From Vibrio scophthalmi LMG 19158 (GTDB lineage Bacteria; Pseudomonadota; Gammaproteobacteria; Enterobacterales; Vibrionaceae): a stretch of DNA of 43,739 nt. The number at the start of each line of letters is the position of its first letter. The stretch's first letter is position 1. The stretch is taken from assembly GCF_000222585.1 (NCBI RefSeq), contig NZ_AFWE01000050.1:1-43739 (forward strand), written 5' to 3'. Positions 18,466-29,217 of this stretch are shown here, piece by piece. Position numbers and translations under genes: made by a program. The notes beneath the pieces are model-generated. The model worked only from the letters and a program-made list of their open reading frames with translations. It had not been told where the DNA came from and searched no databases.

Positions 18466-19776
18466 CTAACGTGCTTTCGCTCGCCAATCCAATTTATAAC
18501 CTTTACCAGCAAAAGGTTTGCAATTAAATAGCCCTAGCACCGCAACCACCTCATCACCACATAATAGGATCGGTGTTCGACGTCTTAACCAGCTCGGCAC
18601 GCCATACTCCTGAAATAATTTTTTCAGTTTACGGCTATGGCCACGACCAACCGGATGAGCAGTTAAACCTTCCGGGTTGAAACTTATCGACAGTTGACTC
18701 ACTTGCTGCTCGGTTAGTGCCAACTCTCCCATTGGAGAGGCTGATAACCGCAATTCTCCAACGCCATCAGGAAGTATCAGGCATTGATCAACATACAGTG
18801 GCGCCTGCCAATGGCTGATTTCTTCGGCAGGCAATACTTGATATAAACATTGCGCAAAACGACGTATCTGTATCTGACCTAAATTGAGAATAGGGTTGGC
18901 ATCATCGGTCGCCAAAGCCACTTGCTGCCAAATTAAAGCCAGATGATCACGGCTTGGCATGCGCAATTGAGCCTCGGCAAACCACATGCGCAGTAACTGC
19001 ATGCGTACCCGCTCACTTTTGCTTTCTAGAGTAGCAATAGAAAGGCTGCCATCACTAGCCAACGCGCTTTCAAATTGCTCTGTCAATAATTCGACGAGTA
19101 ACGCTTCTTGTTCTGCACATAGCTCTGCACTGCGCTGCACCGCACTATGGATATGAGGCCAACGCTGCTTGAGTGCGGGAGTAATTTGATGGCGAATAAA
19201 GTTACGGTCAAAACGCGTATCTTGATTGCTTTCATCTTCCACCCATTGCAACTGTAACTGCTGTGCAACTCGCTCAATCTCTGTACGTGGCACGGTAAGT
19301 AAAGGCCGTACGATTAAGCCATTTCGCCATGGCATCACTTGCGCCATCGCCGAGAGTCCTCTTGGACCACTCCCCCGCTTTAAGGCCAGTAAAAATGTTT
19401 CTAATTGATCATCGCTATGTTGACCGGTAATCAATATATCGCCAGCCCCAACGTGCAGGCTAAGCGCTTGATAGCGAGCCTCGCGGGCACATTCCTCAAG
19501 GCTTTGCCCACTATGATCAAGCTGAACCTGCTCAACCACACATTTTATTCCTGCTTGCTGTGACCATTGCTGGCATTGCTGAGCCCATTGGTCAGCATTT
19601 ACACTTAATCCATGGTGCACGTGCACTGCCAAGCAGACAACACCATGCGCTTGTTGATAGCGGCTCAATAAAGCCAATAGTAAGCGGGAATCAACCCCAC
19701 CGCTCAATGCTAAAACGATTTTGTTGGGCTGTTGCTGTTGCAGTGATTGAGAAAAAATGGCGTAAAGAGAGTCCAT
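18466..19776 (-). CDS. tilS: TilS, tRNA(Ile)-lysidine synthetase
   Basis: Essential enzyme that attaches lysine to C34 of the CAU-anticodon isoleucine tRNA, switching both its charging and codon reading to AUA. The N-terminal PP-loop ATPase motif is SGGVDS (residues 25-30), followed by HVHHGLS and TGQHSDDQLETFLLALKRGSG. The middle and C-terminal domains bind tRNA; the final section reads LFQEYGVPSWLRRRTPILLCGDEVVAVLG. At 436 residues it is close to the E. coli protein (432). It lies downstream of accA, across a terminator. Confidence 0.96.
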   Translation of the reverse strand: MDSLYAIFSQSLQQQQPNKIVLALSGGVDSRLLLALLSRYQQAHGVVCLAVHVHHGLSVNADQWAQQCQQWSQQAGIKCVVEQVQLDHSGQSLEECAREARYQALSLHVGAGDILITGQHSDDQLETFLLALKRGSGPRGLSAMAQVMPWRNGLIVRPLLTVPRTEIERVAQQLQLQWVEDESNQDTRFDRNFIRHQITPALKQRWPHIHSAVQRSAELCAEQEALLVELLTEQFESALASDGSLSIATLESKSERVRMQLLRMWFAEAQLRMPSRDHLALIWQQVALATDDANPILNLGQIQIRRFAQCLYQVLPAEEISHWQAPLYVDQCLILPDGVGELRLSASPMGELALTEQQVSQLSISFNPEGLTAHPVGRGHSRKLKKLFQEYGVPSWLRRRTPILLCGDEVVAVLGLFNCKPFAGKGYKLDWRAKAR

Positions 19777-19824
19777 GGCCGCTCACAAGAGTGTCTTAAG
19801 TCATCGCTATTCTAGCGCAAAACA

Positions 19825-19854
19825 AAAAGGGTTGAGACCATGCTCAACCCTTTT
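19825..19854 (-). terminator. Intrinsic terminator of accA
   Basis: 12-bp stem AAAAGGGTTGAG / CTCAACCCTTTT with a six-base loop, and a T-rich tail (TTTTTGTT) on the minus strand, just after accA. It separates accA from tilS. Confidence 0.9.
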
Positions 19855-19871
19855 CTTTGTTATTCAATGAA

Positions 19872-20831
19872 TCAACAGTAACCGTAGTTCATTAAACGCT
19901 GGTAACGGCGAGCCATCAAAGATTCTTCGTCAAACTGTTCCAACTCAGCAAGTTGGCGCAATAGCGTTTCTTTTACATTTTCTGCCGTTTGTTTATGGTC
20001 GCTGTGCGCACCACCTAACGGCTCACTGATAATCTCATCGATTAGCTCTAGCTCTTTCAAACGTGGAGCGATAAGACCCATCGCTTCCGCCGCCTGAGGC
20101 GCTTTATCTGAATCGCGCCATAAGATAGAAGCACAGCCTTCTGGCGAAATCACTGAGTAGGTTGAGTACTGTAGCATATTGACATAGTCACCGACACCAA
20201 TCGCCAATGCACCACCAGAACCGCCTTCACCGACTACGTTACAGATAACGGGAACGGTTAGACCAGCCATGACTTTTAGGTTGGTTGCGATCGCTTCTGA
20301 TTGGCCACGCTCTTCAGCACCAAGACCTGGGTATGCGCCCGCGGTGTCGATAAAGGTGATGATCGGCATGTTAAAACGTTCTGCGGTTTGCATTAAACGC
20401 AGTGCTTTGCGGTAGCCTTCCGGTTTTGGCATGCCAAAATTACGTTTTACCTTCTCTTTGGTTTCACGACCTTTTTGATGACCAATAATCATCACTGGAC
20501 GGCCTTCTAAACGTGCAATACCACCAACAATCGCTTTATCATCAGCGTAAGCACGATCGCCTGCCAGTTCATCAAATTCAGTAAAGATATGCTCGATGTA
20601 GTCCAAGGTATACGGACGACGAGGGTGACGAGCAAGTTGAGCCGTTTCCCACGCACCTAAATCGCTGAAGATTTTCTTTTTAAGCTCTAAGCTCTTCTTC
20701 TCTAGCTGCTCAATCTCTTTATTAAGATCTACACCAGCATCACCACCATGGCGAGAAACGTCACGCAGCGCTTCGATTTTAGCTTCAAGTTCTGCGATAG
20801 GCTTTTCAAATTCTAGAAAGTTTAGGCTCAT
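19872..20831 (-). CDS. accA: AccA, acetyl-CoA carboxylase carboxyltransferase alpha subunit
   Basis: With AccD it transfers the carboxyl group from biotin to acetyl-CoA, giving malonyl-CoA, the committed step of fatty-acid synthesis. The length is 319 residues, as in E. coli. Recognisable segments are [19 protein letters not shown] at the start, [43 protein letters not shown], and [15 protein letters not shown] (oxyanion and acyl-CoA region). It follows dnaE by 37 nt on the same strand, the conserved dnaE-accA pairing. Confidence 0.98.
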   Translation of the reverse strand: MSLNFLEFEKPIAELEAKIEALRDVSRHGGDAGVDLNKEIEQLEKKSLELKKKIFSDLGAWETAQLARHPRRPYTLDYIEHIFTEFDELAGDRAYADDKAIVGGIARLEGRPVMIIGHQKGRETKEKVKRNFGMPKPEGYRKALRLMQTAERFNMPIITFIDTAGAYPGLGAEERGQSEAIATNLKVMAGLTVPVICNVVGEGGSGGALAIGVGDYVNMLQYSTYSVISPEGCASILWRDSDKAPQAAEAMGLIAPRLKELELIDEIISEPLGGAHSDHKQTAENVKETLLRQLAELEQFDEESLMARRYQRLMNYGYC

Positions 20832-20868
20832 CTATCGATCCTTTTATATTCGGCAATCAGTGCCGAAT

Positions 20869-23800
20869 TTAGTTAAATTCGAGTTCTACTTGGTCAGGTC
20901 CAAGCAGCTGTTTTAAATCATCAAGTAGCGTGTCGCTTGGCGTTACGCGCCACTCAGTACCCAACGTTAAGCGCGCTCTAGCATCTGAACGTTGGTAGTA
21001 TACATGGACAGGAATCGTTCCTGCACGATAAGGCTCTAAGATGGTATTAAAGCGCTCAAAAAATTGGTTATCGATTTGCGCTTCGCTAATCGAAACAGAA
21101 AGGCCACGTGCATATTTTTCACGGGCACTGCCAAGATCCATGACCTCGCGCGCGGTCATTTTAAGACCCCCGTTGAAATCATCAAAGCTGACCTGTCCGG
21201 AAACGACTAAAATTTTATCGCTTTCAAGTAATTCTGCATATCGTTCTAGCGCATCTGAGAACAACATCACTTCCATTCGGCCACTGCGATCATCGAGTGT
21301 CATCAAGCCAATACGATTTCCTCGCTTGGTGGTCATCACTCGCGCGGCAATCACCAAGCCCGCAATCGTAACCGATTGATCGCGACGAGTCGGTGTTGCA
21401 TCATTAAGTCGACAGCTAGTGTACTTGCCCAGTTCCTTGATGTAGGCATTAATTGGGTGACCGGTCAAATAAAGACCGAGTGTATCACGCTCACCTTCCA
21501 GCCATACTTTTTCAGGCCACGGCGGCACTTTAGTATATTTATGCTCAACTTCTTCAGGGGCTTCGGTGAGAACGCCAAACAGATCCGTCTGACCAAAAGA
21601 CTCAGCTTGATGATGTTGACTCGCGGCCTTCACCGCATCATTTAATGAGGCCATCAAAGCGGCACGGTGTGGGCCTAATCGGTCCAATGCACCAGCATAG
21701 ATCAATTTTTCTATCACGCGTTTATTGACCTTTTTCAAATCAATACGAGCGCAAAAATCAAACAAATCCTTAAAGTGGCCATCTTGGTTACGCGACGCTA
21801 ATATCGCTTCAATTGGACCTTCACCAACCCCTTTGATTGCACCGATACCGTAAACAATCGCGCCGTCTTCATCAACATTAAAGCGGTACAAACCGGAGTT
21901 AATGTCTGGCGGTAACACTTTCAGCTTCATGCGCAAGCATTCATCGACCAAGCCAACCACTTTTTCGGTGTTGTCCATATCGGCCGTCATTACAGCCGCC
22001 ATAAATTCAGCTGGGTAATGGGTTTTTAACCATAATGTTTGGTAAGAAACCAGTGCGTAAGCGGCTGAGTGCGATTTGTTAAAACCGTAACCTGCGAACT
22101 TTTCTACTAAGTCGAAGATTTTCATCGCCAATTCGCCATCAACGCCGTTGGCTACCGCGCCTTCTTCGAAGGTAGCACGCTGCTTGGCCATCTCTTCCGG
22201 TTTTTTCTTACCCATCGCACGACGAAGCATGTCCGCGCCACCAAGGGTATAACCAGATAAGACCTGTGCGATCTGCATGACCTGTTCTTGATAAAGAATG
22301 ATGCCGTACGTCGGCTCTAGGATCTCTTTTAGTGACTCATGTTGCCACTTTTCATCCGGGTAAGAGACCGCTTCTCGGCCATGCTTACGGTCGATAAAGT
22401 TATCTACCATGCCCGACTGTAGTGGGCCCGGACGGAATAGAGCCACCAATGCGATGATATCTTCAAAACAGTCTGGTTGCAGCCGCTTGATCAGCTCTTT
22501 CATACCACGAGATTCAAGCTGGAATACCGCCGTGGTTTCTGAGTTTTGCAGCAACCGGAACGAGGCTTCATCAACCAATGGGATAGACTCGATACGTACC
22601 GGGGCTTTCCCTTCACGTTCTAGCCTTGGGTTAATCAGACGCAGTGCCCAGTCAATGATGGTCAGCGTACGCAGGCCCAAGAAGTCGAATTTTACCAGGC
22701 CTGCGGTTTCAACATCATTCTTATCAAATTGAGTAACAGGGAAGTGTCCTTCCGCATCGGCATAGATAGGCGCAAAATCGGTAATCGTGGTTGGCGAGAT
22801 AACCACACCACCCGCATGTTTACCTGCGTTTCGTGTACAACCTTCCAGAATACGGCACTTATCAATCAGCTCTTTGACTTCTTCATCCGCAGCGTACAGC
22901 TCTGGTAATGCAGGCTCTGCGGCAAAGGCTTTTTCGAGTGTCATACCCGGATCTGGCGGCACAAGCTTAGAGATGCGGTCAACAAAACCAAATGGATGGC
23001 CTAAAACACGGCCAACATCGCGAATAACCGCTTTGGCCGCCATGGTACCAAAGGTGATGATCTGTGATACCGCATCACGTCCATACATTTCGGCTACGTG
23101 GTCAATCACTTGGTCACGCTTATCCATACAGAAATCGACGTCGAAATCGGGCATCGATACACGTTCTGGGTTTAGAAAACGTTCGAACAGCAGATCGTAT
23201 TCAAGTGGATCCAAATCCGTGATCTTCAGCGCGTATGCCACCAACGAGCCGGCACCTGAACCACGACCCGGACCAACAGGAATCTCATTGTCTTTTGACC
23301 ACTGGATAAACTCCATTACGATCAAGAAGTAACCAGGGAATCCCATCTGGTTGATTACGTCGAGTTCAATCTGCAGACGCTCATCATATTCTGGGCGACG
23401 AGCCAAACGGACTGCTTCATCAGGAAAGAGGAATTCTAAACGCTCTTCTAAGCCTTCACGAGACTTCATCACAAGAAAGTCTGTTTCTTCCATCCCTTCA
23501 GTTGGGAAAGCGGGTAGGAAGTACTCCCACAGCCTTACTGTCACATTACAACGCTTAGCAATCTCAACACTGTTCTCGAGTGCTTCAGGGATGTCCGCGA
23601 ATAGCTCGCACATCTCTTCTTCACTACGTAGGTATTGCTGAGAGCTGTAATTCTTAGGACGACGAGGGTCCTCAAGGGTATAACCATCGTGGATAGCCAC
23701 GCGGATTTCGTGCGCATCAAACAAATCTTCACGCAAGAACACCACTTCATTGGTGGCGACAACAGGTAAGTCAGCGCGCTCGGCCAACTCTAACGCAAAG

Positions 23801-24348
23801 TGAAGGTAGCTCTCTTCATCGGCACGACCCGTACGTGTCAATTCAAGGTAAAAGCGATCGGCAAAGTATTGCTGATAAAAACCCACGCACTGATTCACCA
23901 ATGCTTGGTTGCCTTTTAATAGCGCTTTACCAATCTCGCCACTTTTACCGCCAGAGAGAATGATCAGCCCTTCAGCTAATTCCACTAACCACTCTCTATC
24001 GATAACGGGCTGGTGTTGAACGTGCCCACGCAAGTACGCTTTCGAGATCAACAGAGTTAAGTTTTTATAACCAGTATTATCGCTCGCAATAACGGTTAAT
24101 TTAGTCAGTTCATCACCAAATTCCGGTGACTGCATGACAAAATCAGCACCAATGATGGGTTTGATACCACAGCCGTGCGCCGCACCATAAAACTTCACCA
24201 AACCACATAAGTTGGTAAAATCGGTTAATGCCATTGCAGGCATACCCATCTCGGCGACTTTCTTCACCAGCGGAGGCACTTTTGATAGGCCATCGATCAT
24301 GGAGTAGTCACTGTGGACTCGAAGATGGATAAACTTTGGTTCTGACAT
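20869..24348 (-). CDS. dnaE: DnaE, DNA polymerase III alpha subunit
   Basis: Catalytic subunit of the replicative polymerase. The 1159 residues match E. coli DnaE (1160). The order is an N-terminal PHP domain ([17 protein letters not shown]), the C-family palm with PDFDVDF at about residue 400 (the two catalytic aspartates), fingers ([16 protein letters not shown]), and an OB-fold ([22 protein letters not shown]). The C-terminal region binds the clamp and tau. It lies 55 nt downstream of rnhB and upstream of accA. It pairs functionally with DnaQ (11.9-12.6 kb), whose gene is outside this operon. Confidence 0.99.
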   Translation of the reverse strand: MSEPKFIHLRVHSDYSMIDGLSKVPPLVKKVAEMGMPAMALTDFTNLCGLVKFYGAAHGCGIKPIIGADFVMQSPEFGDELTKLTVIASDNTGYKNLTLLISKAYLRGHVQHQPVIDREWLVELAEGLIILSGGKSGEIGKALLKGNQALVNQCVGFYQQYFADRFYLELTRTGRADEESYLHFALELAERADLPVVATNEVVFLREDLFDAHEIRVAIHDGYTLEDPRRPKNYSSQQYLRSEEEMCELFADIPEALENSVEIAKRCNVTVRLWEYFLPAFPTEGMEETDFLVMKSREGLEERLEFLFPDEAVRLARRPEYDERLQIELDVINQMGFPGYFLIVMEFIQWSKDNEIPVGPGRGSGAGSLVAYALKITDLDPLEYDLLFERFLNPERVSMPDFDVDFCMDKRDQVIDHVAEMYGRDAVSQIITFGTMAAKAVIRDVGRVLGHPFGFVDRISKLVPPDPGMTLEKAFAAEPALPELYAADEEVKELIDKCRILEGCTRNAGKHAGGVVISPTTITDFAPIYADAEGHFPVTQFDKNDVETAGLVKFDFLGLRTLTIIDWALRLINPRLEREGKAPVRIESIPLVDEASFRLLQNSETTAVFQLESRGMKELIKRLQPDCFEDIIALVALFRPGPLQSGMVDNFIDRKHGREAVSYPDEKWQHESLKEILEPTYGIILYQEQVMQIAQVLSGYTLGGADMLRRAMGKKKPEEMAKQRATFEEGAVANGVDGELAMKIFDLVEKFAGYGFNKSHSAAYALVSYQTLWLKTHYPAEFMAAVMTADMDNTEKVVGLVDECLRMKLKVLPPDINSGLYRFNVDEDGAIVYGIGAIKGVGEGPIEAILASRNQDGHFKDLFDFCARIDLKKVNKRVIEKLIYAGALDRLGPHRAALMASLNDAVKAASQHHQAESFGQTDLFGVLTEAPEEVEHKYTKVPPWPEKVWLEGERDTLGLYLTGHPINAYIKELGKYTSCRLNDATPTRRDQSVTIAGLVIAARVMTTKRGNRIGLMTLDDRSGRMEVMLFSDALERYAELLESDKILVVSGQVSFDDFNGGLKMTAREVMDLGSAREKYARGLSVSISEAQIDNQFFERFNTILEPYRAGTIPVHVYYQRSDARARLTLGTEWRVTPSDTLLDDLKQLLGPDQVELEFN

Positions 24349-24403
24349 TAATACTTTCCGGTGTTGACGCTTTATTCTTGGCTGTGGTTATTCTACGTGA
24401 TTG

Positions 24404-25033
24404 TTACTCTATTCCGAGCGCTTTTTTCACTGGTTTGAAGCTTTTACGGTGTTGTTCAATCACGCCATGTTGCTCAATGGCATCAAAATGCGCTTTGGTT
24501 GGGTAGCCTTTGTGCTTGGCAAAACCAAACTGTGGATATTGTTTATCCAACTCTTCCATTTCTTGGTCACGTACCACTTTGGCCAAAATTGATGCTGCAC
24601 TGATCTCTGCTACACGCAAATCACCTTTAACCACCGCAATCGCATCCATTGACAATGCAGGGCAGCGGTTACCATCAATCAGCGCTAGATCTGGTTGCAC
24701 CGATAAACCCGCAATGGCACGCTGCATAGCCACCATGGTTGCTTGCAAAATATTCAGTTGGTCAATCTCTTCAGGAGAGCATCGACCAATTGCCCATGCT
24801 AATGCTTTTTCTTTGATTTCAGGCAGTAGCGCTAAGCGTTTTTTCTCACTCAATTTCTTTGAATCGTTGAGGCCTTCAATCGGATTGTTAGGATCAAGAA
24901 TAACAGCGGCGGTCACGACATCCCCCACCAAAGGGCCACGCCCCACCTCATCCACACCAGCGATAAGCTGGTAGCCTTGTGGGTATTCAAATGGAGGCAA
25001 TTCTTTTTTTTCTTTGCTTTTTACTGTTGTCAT
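24404..25033 (-). CDS. rnhB: RnhB, ribonuclease HII
   Basis: Removes single ribonucleotides misincorporated in DNA and degrades RNA in hybrids. The 209-residue type 2 RNase H has its active site start in [11 protein letters not shown] (Asp28, Glu29), with further acidic residues in LALIDGNR and [15 protein letters not shown]. The N-terminus has a short lysine- and glutamate-rich extension. The start overlaps the lpxB stop by 4 nt (ATGA), indicating translational coupling lpxB-rnhB-dnaE. Confidence 0.97.
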   Translation of the reverse strand: MTTVKSKEKKELPPFEYPQGYQLIAGVDEVGRGPLVGDVVTAAVILDPNNPIEGLNDSKKLSEKKRLALLPEIKEKALAWAIGRCSPEEIDQLNILQATMVAMQRAIAGLSVQPDLALIDGNRCPALSMDAIAVVKGDLRVAEISAASILAKVVRDQEMEELDKQYPQFGFAKHKGYPTKAHFDAIEQHGVIEQHRKSFKPVKKALGIE

Positions 25034-26181
25034 GCTTGTTTGCTCTTTCCAATTAAACTCAGTACCGCGTTGGCCGCTTGCGTATCGGCATCCTTACGAA
25101 TCCAATGGTGCATCTCGGTAAACTTTTCTACCATATCGTCACCGTGTTGCCCTAACAATTGCAGCACTTCTTGGCTCAAATTCTCCGGGGTACAATCTTG
25201 CTGAAGAAACTCTTTGACTAACGCTTGATCGGCCAAAATATTCGGTAAAGAAACATATTTCGTTTTCAACATACGACGCGCCAAAAAGGCAGTAAACGCA
25301 TTCACTTTATAGCCTACAACCATTGGTCGCTTAATCAGCATACATTCTAGAGCAACGGTGCCTGAAGCCAACATCACCGCATCAGCTGCTGTGATCACAT
25401 TCTTAGCGGTATCATCGACCAATACAAACTCAAGCTCTGGAGCGTATTCTCGCCAAGCCGCTTCAAACTGTTCACGACGCTTCTGATTGACCAATGCAAC
25501 GACAAAGCCTAAATCTGGCTGCTGAGCGTGTAAGCGTTTACAAGCTTGAATAAAAGGTTCAGCCAACATATTCAATTCGCTACCACGACTTCCCGGCAAT
25601 ACCGCTAGCCACGATTTATCTTGTGCAAGACCAAGGAGTTCTCGGGCGGGAGCTTTATCCGACTTGAGAGGAATCGCATCAGCTAAGGTATGACCAATAA
25701 ACTCACAAGGCACATTAAACTTATCGTAAAACGCTTTTTCAAATGGGAGAAAAGCCAAAACCAAATTCGTGGCTTTTGCGATACCGAAAATACGCTTTTG
25801 ACGCCAAGCCCAAACAGAAGGGCTGACATAGTGAACCGTTTTGATGCCTGCATTTTTTAGATCAAGTTCAAGGCGAAGATTAAAATCAGGCGCATCAATG
25901 CCAATAAACACATCGGGTGGATTTTGAGTGAAGTACTTTACCAGTTCTGCTTTTACTTTCAGCAAACGCGGCAAACGGCCTAAAACTTCGACCAGACCCA
26001 TCACGGAAAGCTCTTCCATATCAAACAATGATTGGCAGCCCTGCTGCATCATCTTAGGTCCGCCAATGCCAACAAACTCAGCATCTGGGTAACGCAACTT
26101 AATCGCTTTAATAAAGCCTTCCCCCAGCGTATCCCCTGAGAGTTCACCCGCAACGATACCGATTCGTAGTGGCCTTTCCAT
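25030..26181 (-). CDS. lpxB: LpxB, lipid-A-disaccharide synthase
   Basis: Glycosyltransferase (family GT19) that joins UDP-diacylglucosamine and lipid X into the lipid A disaccharide on the inner face of the inner membrane. Typical segments are [15 protein letters not shown] at the start, [46 protein letters not shown] and [11 protein letters not shown]. The protein has 383 residues, as usual. A terminator separates it from lpxA, and it is coupled to rnhB downstream. Confidence 0.98.
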   Translation of the reverse strand: MERPLRIGIVAGELSGDTLGEGFIKAIKLRYPDAEFVGIGGPKMMQQGCQSLFDMEELSVMGLVEVLGRLPRLLKVKAELVKYFTQNPPDVFIGIDAPDFNLRLELDLKNAGIKTVHYVSPSVWAWRQKRIFGIAKATNLVLAFLPFEKAFYDKFNVPCEFIGHTLADAIPLKSDKAPARELLGLAQDKSWLAVLPGSRGSELNMLAEPFIQACKRLHAQQPDLGFVVALVNQKRREQFEAAWREYAPELEFVLVDDTAKNVITAADAVMLASGTVALECMLIKRPMVVGYKVNAFTAFLARRMLKTKYVSLPNILADQALVKEFLQQDCTPENLSQEVLQLLGQHGDDMVEKFTEMHHWIRKDADTQAANAVLSLIGKSKQA

Positions 26182-26207
26182 CTTTTTATCCTCTTACCTT
26201 AAAACGC

Positions 26208-26241
26208 AAAAAGATCGCAGTTTGGTGCTGCGATCTTTTTT
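26208..26241 (-). terminator. Hairpin terminator between lpxA and lpxB
   Basis: 13-bp perfect stem AAAAAGATCGCAG / CTGCGATCTTTTT with a seven-base loop, flanked by T-rich sequence on both strands. It lies in the 79-nt gap after lpxA. It should terminate or attenuate read-through into lpxB. Confidence 0.85.
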
Positions 26242-26260
26242 CACTCAACCACTCTGAGAC

Positions 26261-27049
26261 TTAGCGGATAATACCACGTTCTGTTGATTCGATAATCTTC
26301 AGCATTGGTTCCACCGCAGGCCACTCTTGGGCCATTTCAGCTAAAATTGGTTTTACTTCTTCCATTGTTTTACCGGAACGGTAAATCTCTTTGTACGCTT
26401 TCTGTAGTGCGCGAATTTCCGGCTTTTCAAAACCGTTGCGCTTCAAACCGACTAGGTTTAGACCAAATGGAGAAGCATGGTTACCTTGCGCCAATACGTA
26501 CGGCAATACGTCTTGTACCACCGCAGAACAACCACCAATATAAGCGTATGCGCCAATGGTGCAGAATGGGTGAATAGCTGATAGAGCCATAACGCCAGCG
26601 TAATCGCCTACCGTTACATGACCACCTAAGATCGCATTGTTACCAATGTGAGTATGATTGCCAACAATGACATCGTGCGCTACGTGAGCGTTAACACACA
26701 GTAAGTTATCGTCGCCAATAACCGTGGTGGCTTTATCTTGCGTTGTACCACGGTGGATCTGTACCGCCTCACGAATCACGTTACGGTCACCGATCACTAC
26801 AGTGGTATCTTCACCACCATATTTCTTGTCTTGGTTCTCTTCACCAATCACTGCGTGAGGAAAAATACGGTTCTCTTTACCAATTTTGGTGTGGCCTTTG
26901 ATCACCACATGAGACATTACTTCAGTACCTTCACCAATTTCGACGTTAGCCGTAATGTAAGTGAAAGGTCCAACTGTAACGTTAGCACCGATTTTTGCAC
27001 CTTCTTCAACAACCGCTGATGGGTGAATTTGAGCGCTTTCATGAATCAT
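26261..27049 (-). CDS. lpxA: LpxA, UDP-GlcNAc acyltransferase
   Basis: First enzyme of lipid A synthesis; it transfers 3-hydroxyacyl from ACP to UDP-GlcNAc. The 262-residue protein is a left-handed beta-helix of hexapeptide repeats (for example IGANVTVGPFTYITANVEIG) with the catalytic His125 in NAHVAHDV. I chose the ATG at 27049 (MIHESAQIHPSAVVEEG). It matches the family and E. coli length and follows GAGAG at a good distance; the upstream in-frame ATG at 27070 lies inside fabZ. Only 1 nt separates it from fabZ. Confidence 0.97.
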   Translation of the reverse strand: MIHESAQIHPSAVVEEGAKIGANVTVGPFTYITANVEIGEGTEVMSHVVIKGHTKIGKENRIFPHAVIGEENQDKKYGGEDTTVVIGDRNVIREAVQIHRGTTQDKATTVIGDDNLLCVNAHVAHDVIVGNHTHIGNNAILGGHVTVGDYAGVMALSAIHPFCTIGAYAYIGGCSAVVQDVLPYVLAQGNHASPFGLNLVGLKRNGFEKPEIRALQKAYKEIYRSGKTMEEVKPILAEMAQEWPAVEPMLKIIESTERGIIR

Positions 27050-27050
27050 A

Positions 27051-27509
27051 TTAAAACTCTCGACGTGCACATTTTAGATCTGCAGAACACACGACGTCAC
27101 CGTCTACTTTCGCAGCACATTTGAACGCAGCAATACCACGACGCTCTTTAACAAATTCCACTTCAATCACAAGCTGATCACCAGGCGTTACTGGCTTGCG
27201 GAATTTCGCGTTATCAACGCTGGCAAAATAGTAAAGCTCATTACCCGATGGCGCACCAAACGATTTAAACGCAAGTAGACCTGTTGCTTGAGCCATTGCT
27301 TCAAGAATTAATACACCAGGAAATACTGGAAGCTGAGGGAAATGACCGGTAAATTGCGGTTCGTTAACAGAGACATTTTTGATCGCTGTCAGATACTTTT
27401 CTTCTTGGAAGTCGATAACACGATCAATCAATAAAAATGGGTAGCGATGCGGCAACAGTTGCTGAATCTCAGTGATGTCCATCGTTTTCTTCTCAGTAGT
27501 CAAAGTCAT
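27051..27509 (-). CDS. fabZ: FabZ, 3-hydroxyacyl-ACP dehydratase
   Basis: Dehydrates 3-hydroxyacyl-ACP in fatty-acid elongation. It competes with LpxA for 3-hydroxymyristoyl-ACP, which is why the genes sit together. It has a hot-dog fold with catalytic His56 ([13 protein letters not shown]) and Glu70 (LILEAMAQ). The start at 27509 ([25 protein letters not shown]) gives 152 residues, close to E. coli (151). The longer frame up to 27587 is not conserved in my recollection. An ATG at 27482 is an alternative start. AGGA precedes 27509 with rather short spacing. Confidence 0.95.
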   Translation of the reverse strand: MTLTTEKKTMDITEIQQLLPHRYPFLLIDRVIDFQEEKYLTAIKNVSVNEPQFTGHFPQLPVFPGVLILEAMAQATGLLAFKSFGAPSGNELYYFASVDNAKFRKPVTPGDQLVIEVEFVKERRGIAAFKCAAKVDGDVVCSADLKCARREF

Positions 27510-27609
27510 ATTCCTAAATATTTTGCATGCTAAATGTGGTTTCTGCTTAACATTATACCCAACTAAAGCTGTGATGCTAAGCCACATCCTATGTTGTTAA
27601 GTATATAGC

Positions 27610-27637
27610 GAAAAAAGACCCGCAGTTGCGAGCCTTC
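27610..27637 (-). terminator. Hairpin terminator between lpxD and fabZ
   Basis: On the minus strand AGGCTCGCA / TGCGGGTCT forms a nine-pair stem including two G-T wobbles, immediately followed by a T-run. It lies just after lpxD in the 145-nt gap before fabZ. Confidence 0.75.
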
Positions 27638-27654
27638 TAATTACCCAAAACGAG

Positions 27655-28686
27655 TTAAGAATCCGCGTTTTCTTCTAGCTGTTTTTCAACCGCTTTCAGG
27701 CGCTTATTCATCTCATCAATTCGATGGACTCGGGTGGCCGTTCTGCGCCACTCTTTATTGGTTTGCAGTGGAATACCTGAAGAGTACATACCTTTCTCTT
27801 CAATACTGCGCATCACCATACCCATACCGGTAATCGTAACACCATCAGCAATTTCAATATGGCCGTTAAGGACACTGGCGCCACCGATGATGCAGTATTT
27901 ACCAATTTTTGTGCTTCCCGCGACAACCGTAGCTCCAGCCATCGCTGTGCCATAGCCAATTTCAACGTTGTGCGCGATTTGCATCTGGTTATCAATGATC
28001 ACGTTATCCGCAATGATGGTATCGTCCAGTGCGCCACGGTCAATCGTGGTACAAGCGCCAATCTCAACTCGATTGCCAATTCGCACGGTGCCAAGCTGAG
28101 GAATTTTAATCCACTCCCCTTTTTCATTGGCATAACCAAAACCATCACTACCGATGACCGTATTCGCTTGCACTAGGCAATCTGAACCGATCTCAACGTT
28201 ATGATAGACACTGACATTAGACCATAGCTGAGTGTTATTGCCGATATTTGCATTCTTACCAACAAAGCACCCCGCACCAATAACAACGTTATCGCCCAGC
28301 GTCACGCCTTCTTCAATCACAGCATTGGCTCCGATTGCAACATTCTCGCCAAGAGAAGCGGTAGGATCGATAACCGCCGACGGTGCAATGGCTGACGCCG
28401 CTTTTGGTGTTACATCGAGAGCTTGCGCCACTTTAGCAAAAGCGACGTAAGGGTCTGCTACGATAAGCGCATTACCTGAACAAAGATCGCGCTGGGCTTC
28501 TTTCACCATAACAACCGTCGCTTGACACTCAGCTAAGTGTTTTGCGTACTTAGGATTAGACAGAAACGTCACATGACCTTGCTGTGCTTTATCCATTGGT
28601 GCAACCATGGTCACTGTCGCAGCAGCGTCACCATGGAGCTCTCCCCCTGTAATGGTTGCCAATTCGGCTAATGTTAATGTCTTCAT
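27655..28686 (-). CDS. lpxD: LpxD, UDP-3-O-acylglucosamine N-acyltransferase
   Basis: Third enzyme of lipid A synthesis; it adds the N-linked 3-hydroxyacyl chain. The N-terminal domain binds uridine (residues 1-100). A left-handed beta-helix follows with many hexapeptide repeats ([20 protein letters not shown]), with catalytic His239 in [10 protein letters not shown], the same number as in E. coli. A C-terminal helix binds ACP ([19 protein letters not shown]). Length is 343 residues. It lies 6 nt after skp. Confidence 0.98.
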   Translation of the reverse strand: MKTLTLAELATITGGELHGDAAATVTMVAPMDKAQQGHVTFLSNPKYAKHLAECQATVVMVKEAQRDLCSGNALIVADPYVAFAKVAQALDVTPKAASAIAPSAVIDPTASLGENVAIGANAVIEEGVTLGDNVVIGAGCFVGKNANIGNNTQLWSNVSVYHNVEIGSDCLVQANTVIGSDGFGYANEKGEWIKIPQLGTVRIGNRVEIGACTTIDRGALDDTIIADNVIIDNQMQIAHNVEIGYGTAMAGATVVAGSTKIGKYCIIGGASVLNGHIEIADGVTITGMGMVMRSIEEKGMYSSGIPLQTNKEWRRTATRVHRIDEMNKRLKAVEKQLEENADS

Positions 28687-28692
28687 AAAATC

Positions 28693-29202
28693 TTATTTTA
28701 GTGCTTTAATTACTTTTTCAGAGATGTTGTACTCTGGCTTAGCGAAACGAACCGCTTGTGCATCGATAATCATATCGTAGCCTTCTTTCGCTGCGATTTT
28801 ATCTACTGCATCTTGAATCACTTTGAATAATTTTTGTGTTTCTTGCGCTTCACGCTGCTTTGATGATTGCTCAAGCGCTTGGCCTTTGATCTTGTATTTG
28901 CTATCCAGCTGACCGATTTCGATACGTAGTTTTTCGATTTCATCTTGGCCTAGCAGCTCACCATCACGCTTAAGCTTTTCAATTTTAGTCTTCGCTTCCG
29001 CTTGAATTGCTTTTAGCTCATCAGCTTTATCCTTAAACTCTTCTTGCATCTTCTGCAATACAACTTCACGTTGCGGCAGCGCTTGAAAAACTTGTGCTGT
29101 ATTGATATAGCCAATCTTCTGAGCGGCTTCTGCTGCATTAGCAAAAAGAGAAGAGGTCATTACTACAAGGCCAAGACCAGCCGCTTTCATCATTTTATTC
29201 AC
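28693..29202 (-). CDS. skp: Skp/OmpH, periplasmic chaperone
   Basis: Trimeric 'jellyfish' chaperone that holds unfolded outer-membrane proteins in the periplasm for BamA. The signal peptide covers residues ~1-26 (MMKAAGLGLVVMTSSLFANAAEA). The body is IGYINTAQVFQALPQREVV followed by a long charged coiled coil (~45-130), then a closing strand (GYDMIIDAQAVRFAKPEYNISEKV). Length 169 residues. It sits 15 nt after bamA and 6 nt before lpxD, the conserved arrangement. Confidence 0.96.
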   Translation of the reverse strand: MNKMMKAAGLGLVVMTSSLFANAAEAAQKIGYINTAQVFQALPQREVVLQKMQEEFKDKADELKAIQAEAKTKIEKLKRDGELLGQDEIEKLRIEIGQLDSKYKIKGQALEQSSKQREAQETQKLFKVIQDAVDKIAAKEGYDMIIDAQAVRFAKPEYNISEKVIKALK

Positions 29203-29217
29203 TAGATTTTCCTTAAA

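Noticed and set aside
22787-23332. 181-codon open frame antisense to dnaE
   Set aside because: Serine-, proline- and arginine-rich shadow of the dnaE polymerase core; no domain or ribosome-binding site.
27510-27587. N-terminal extension of fabZ
   Set aside because: It adds 26 residues unlike the FabZ family; the start at 27509 gives the expected length.
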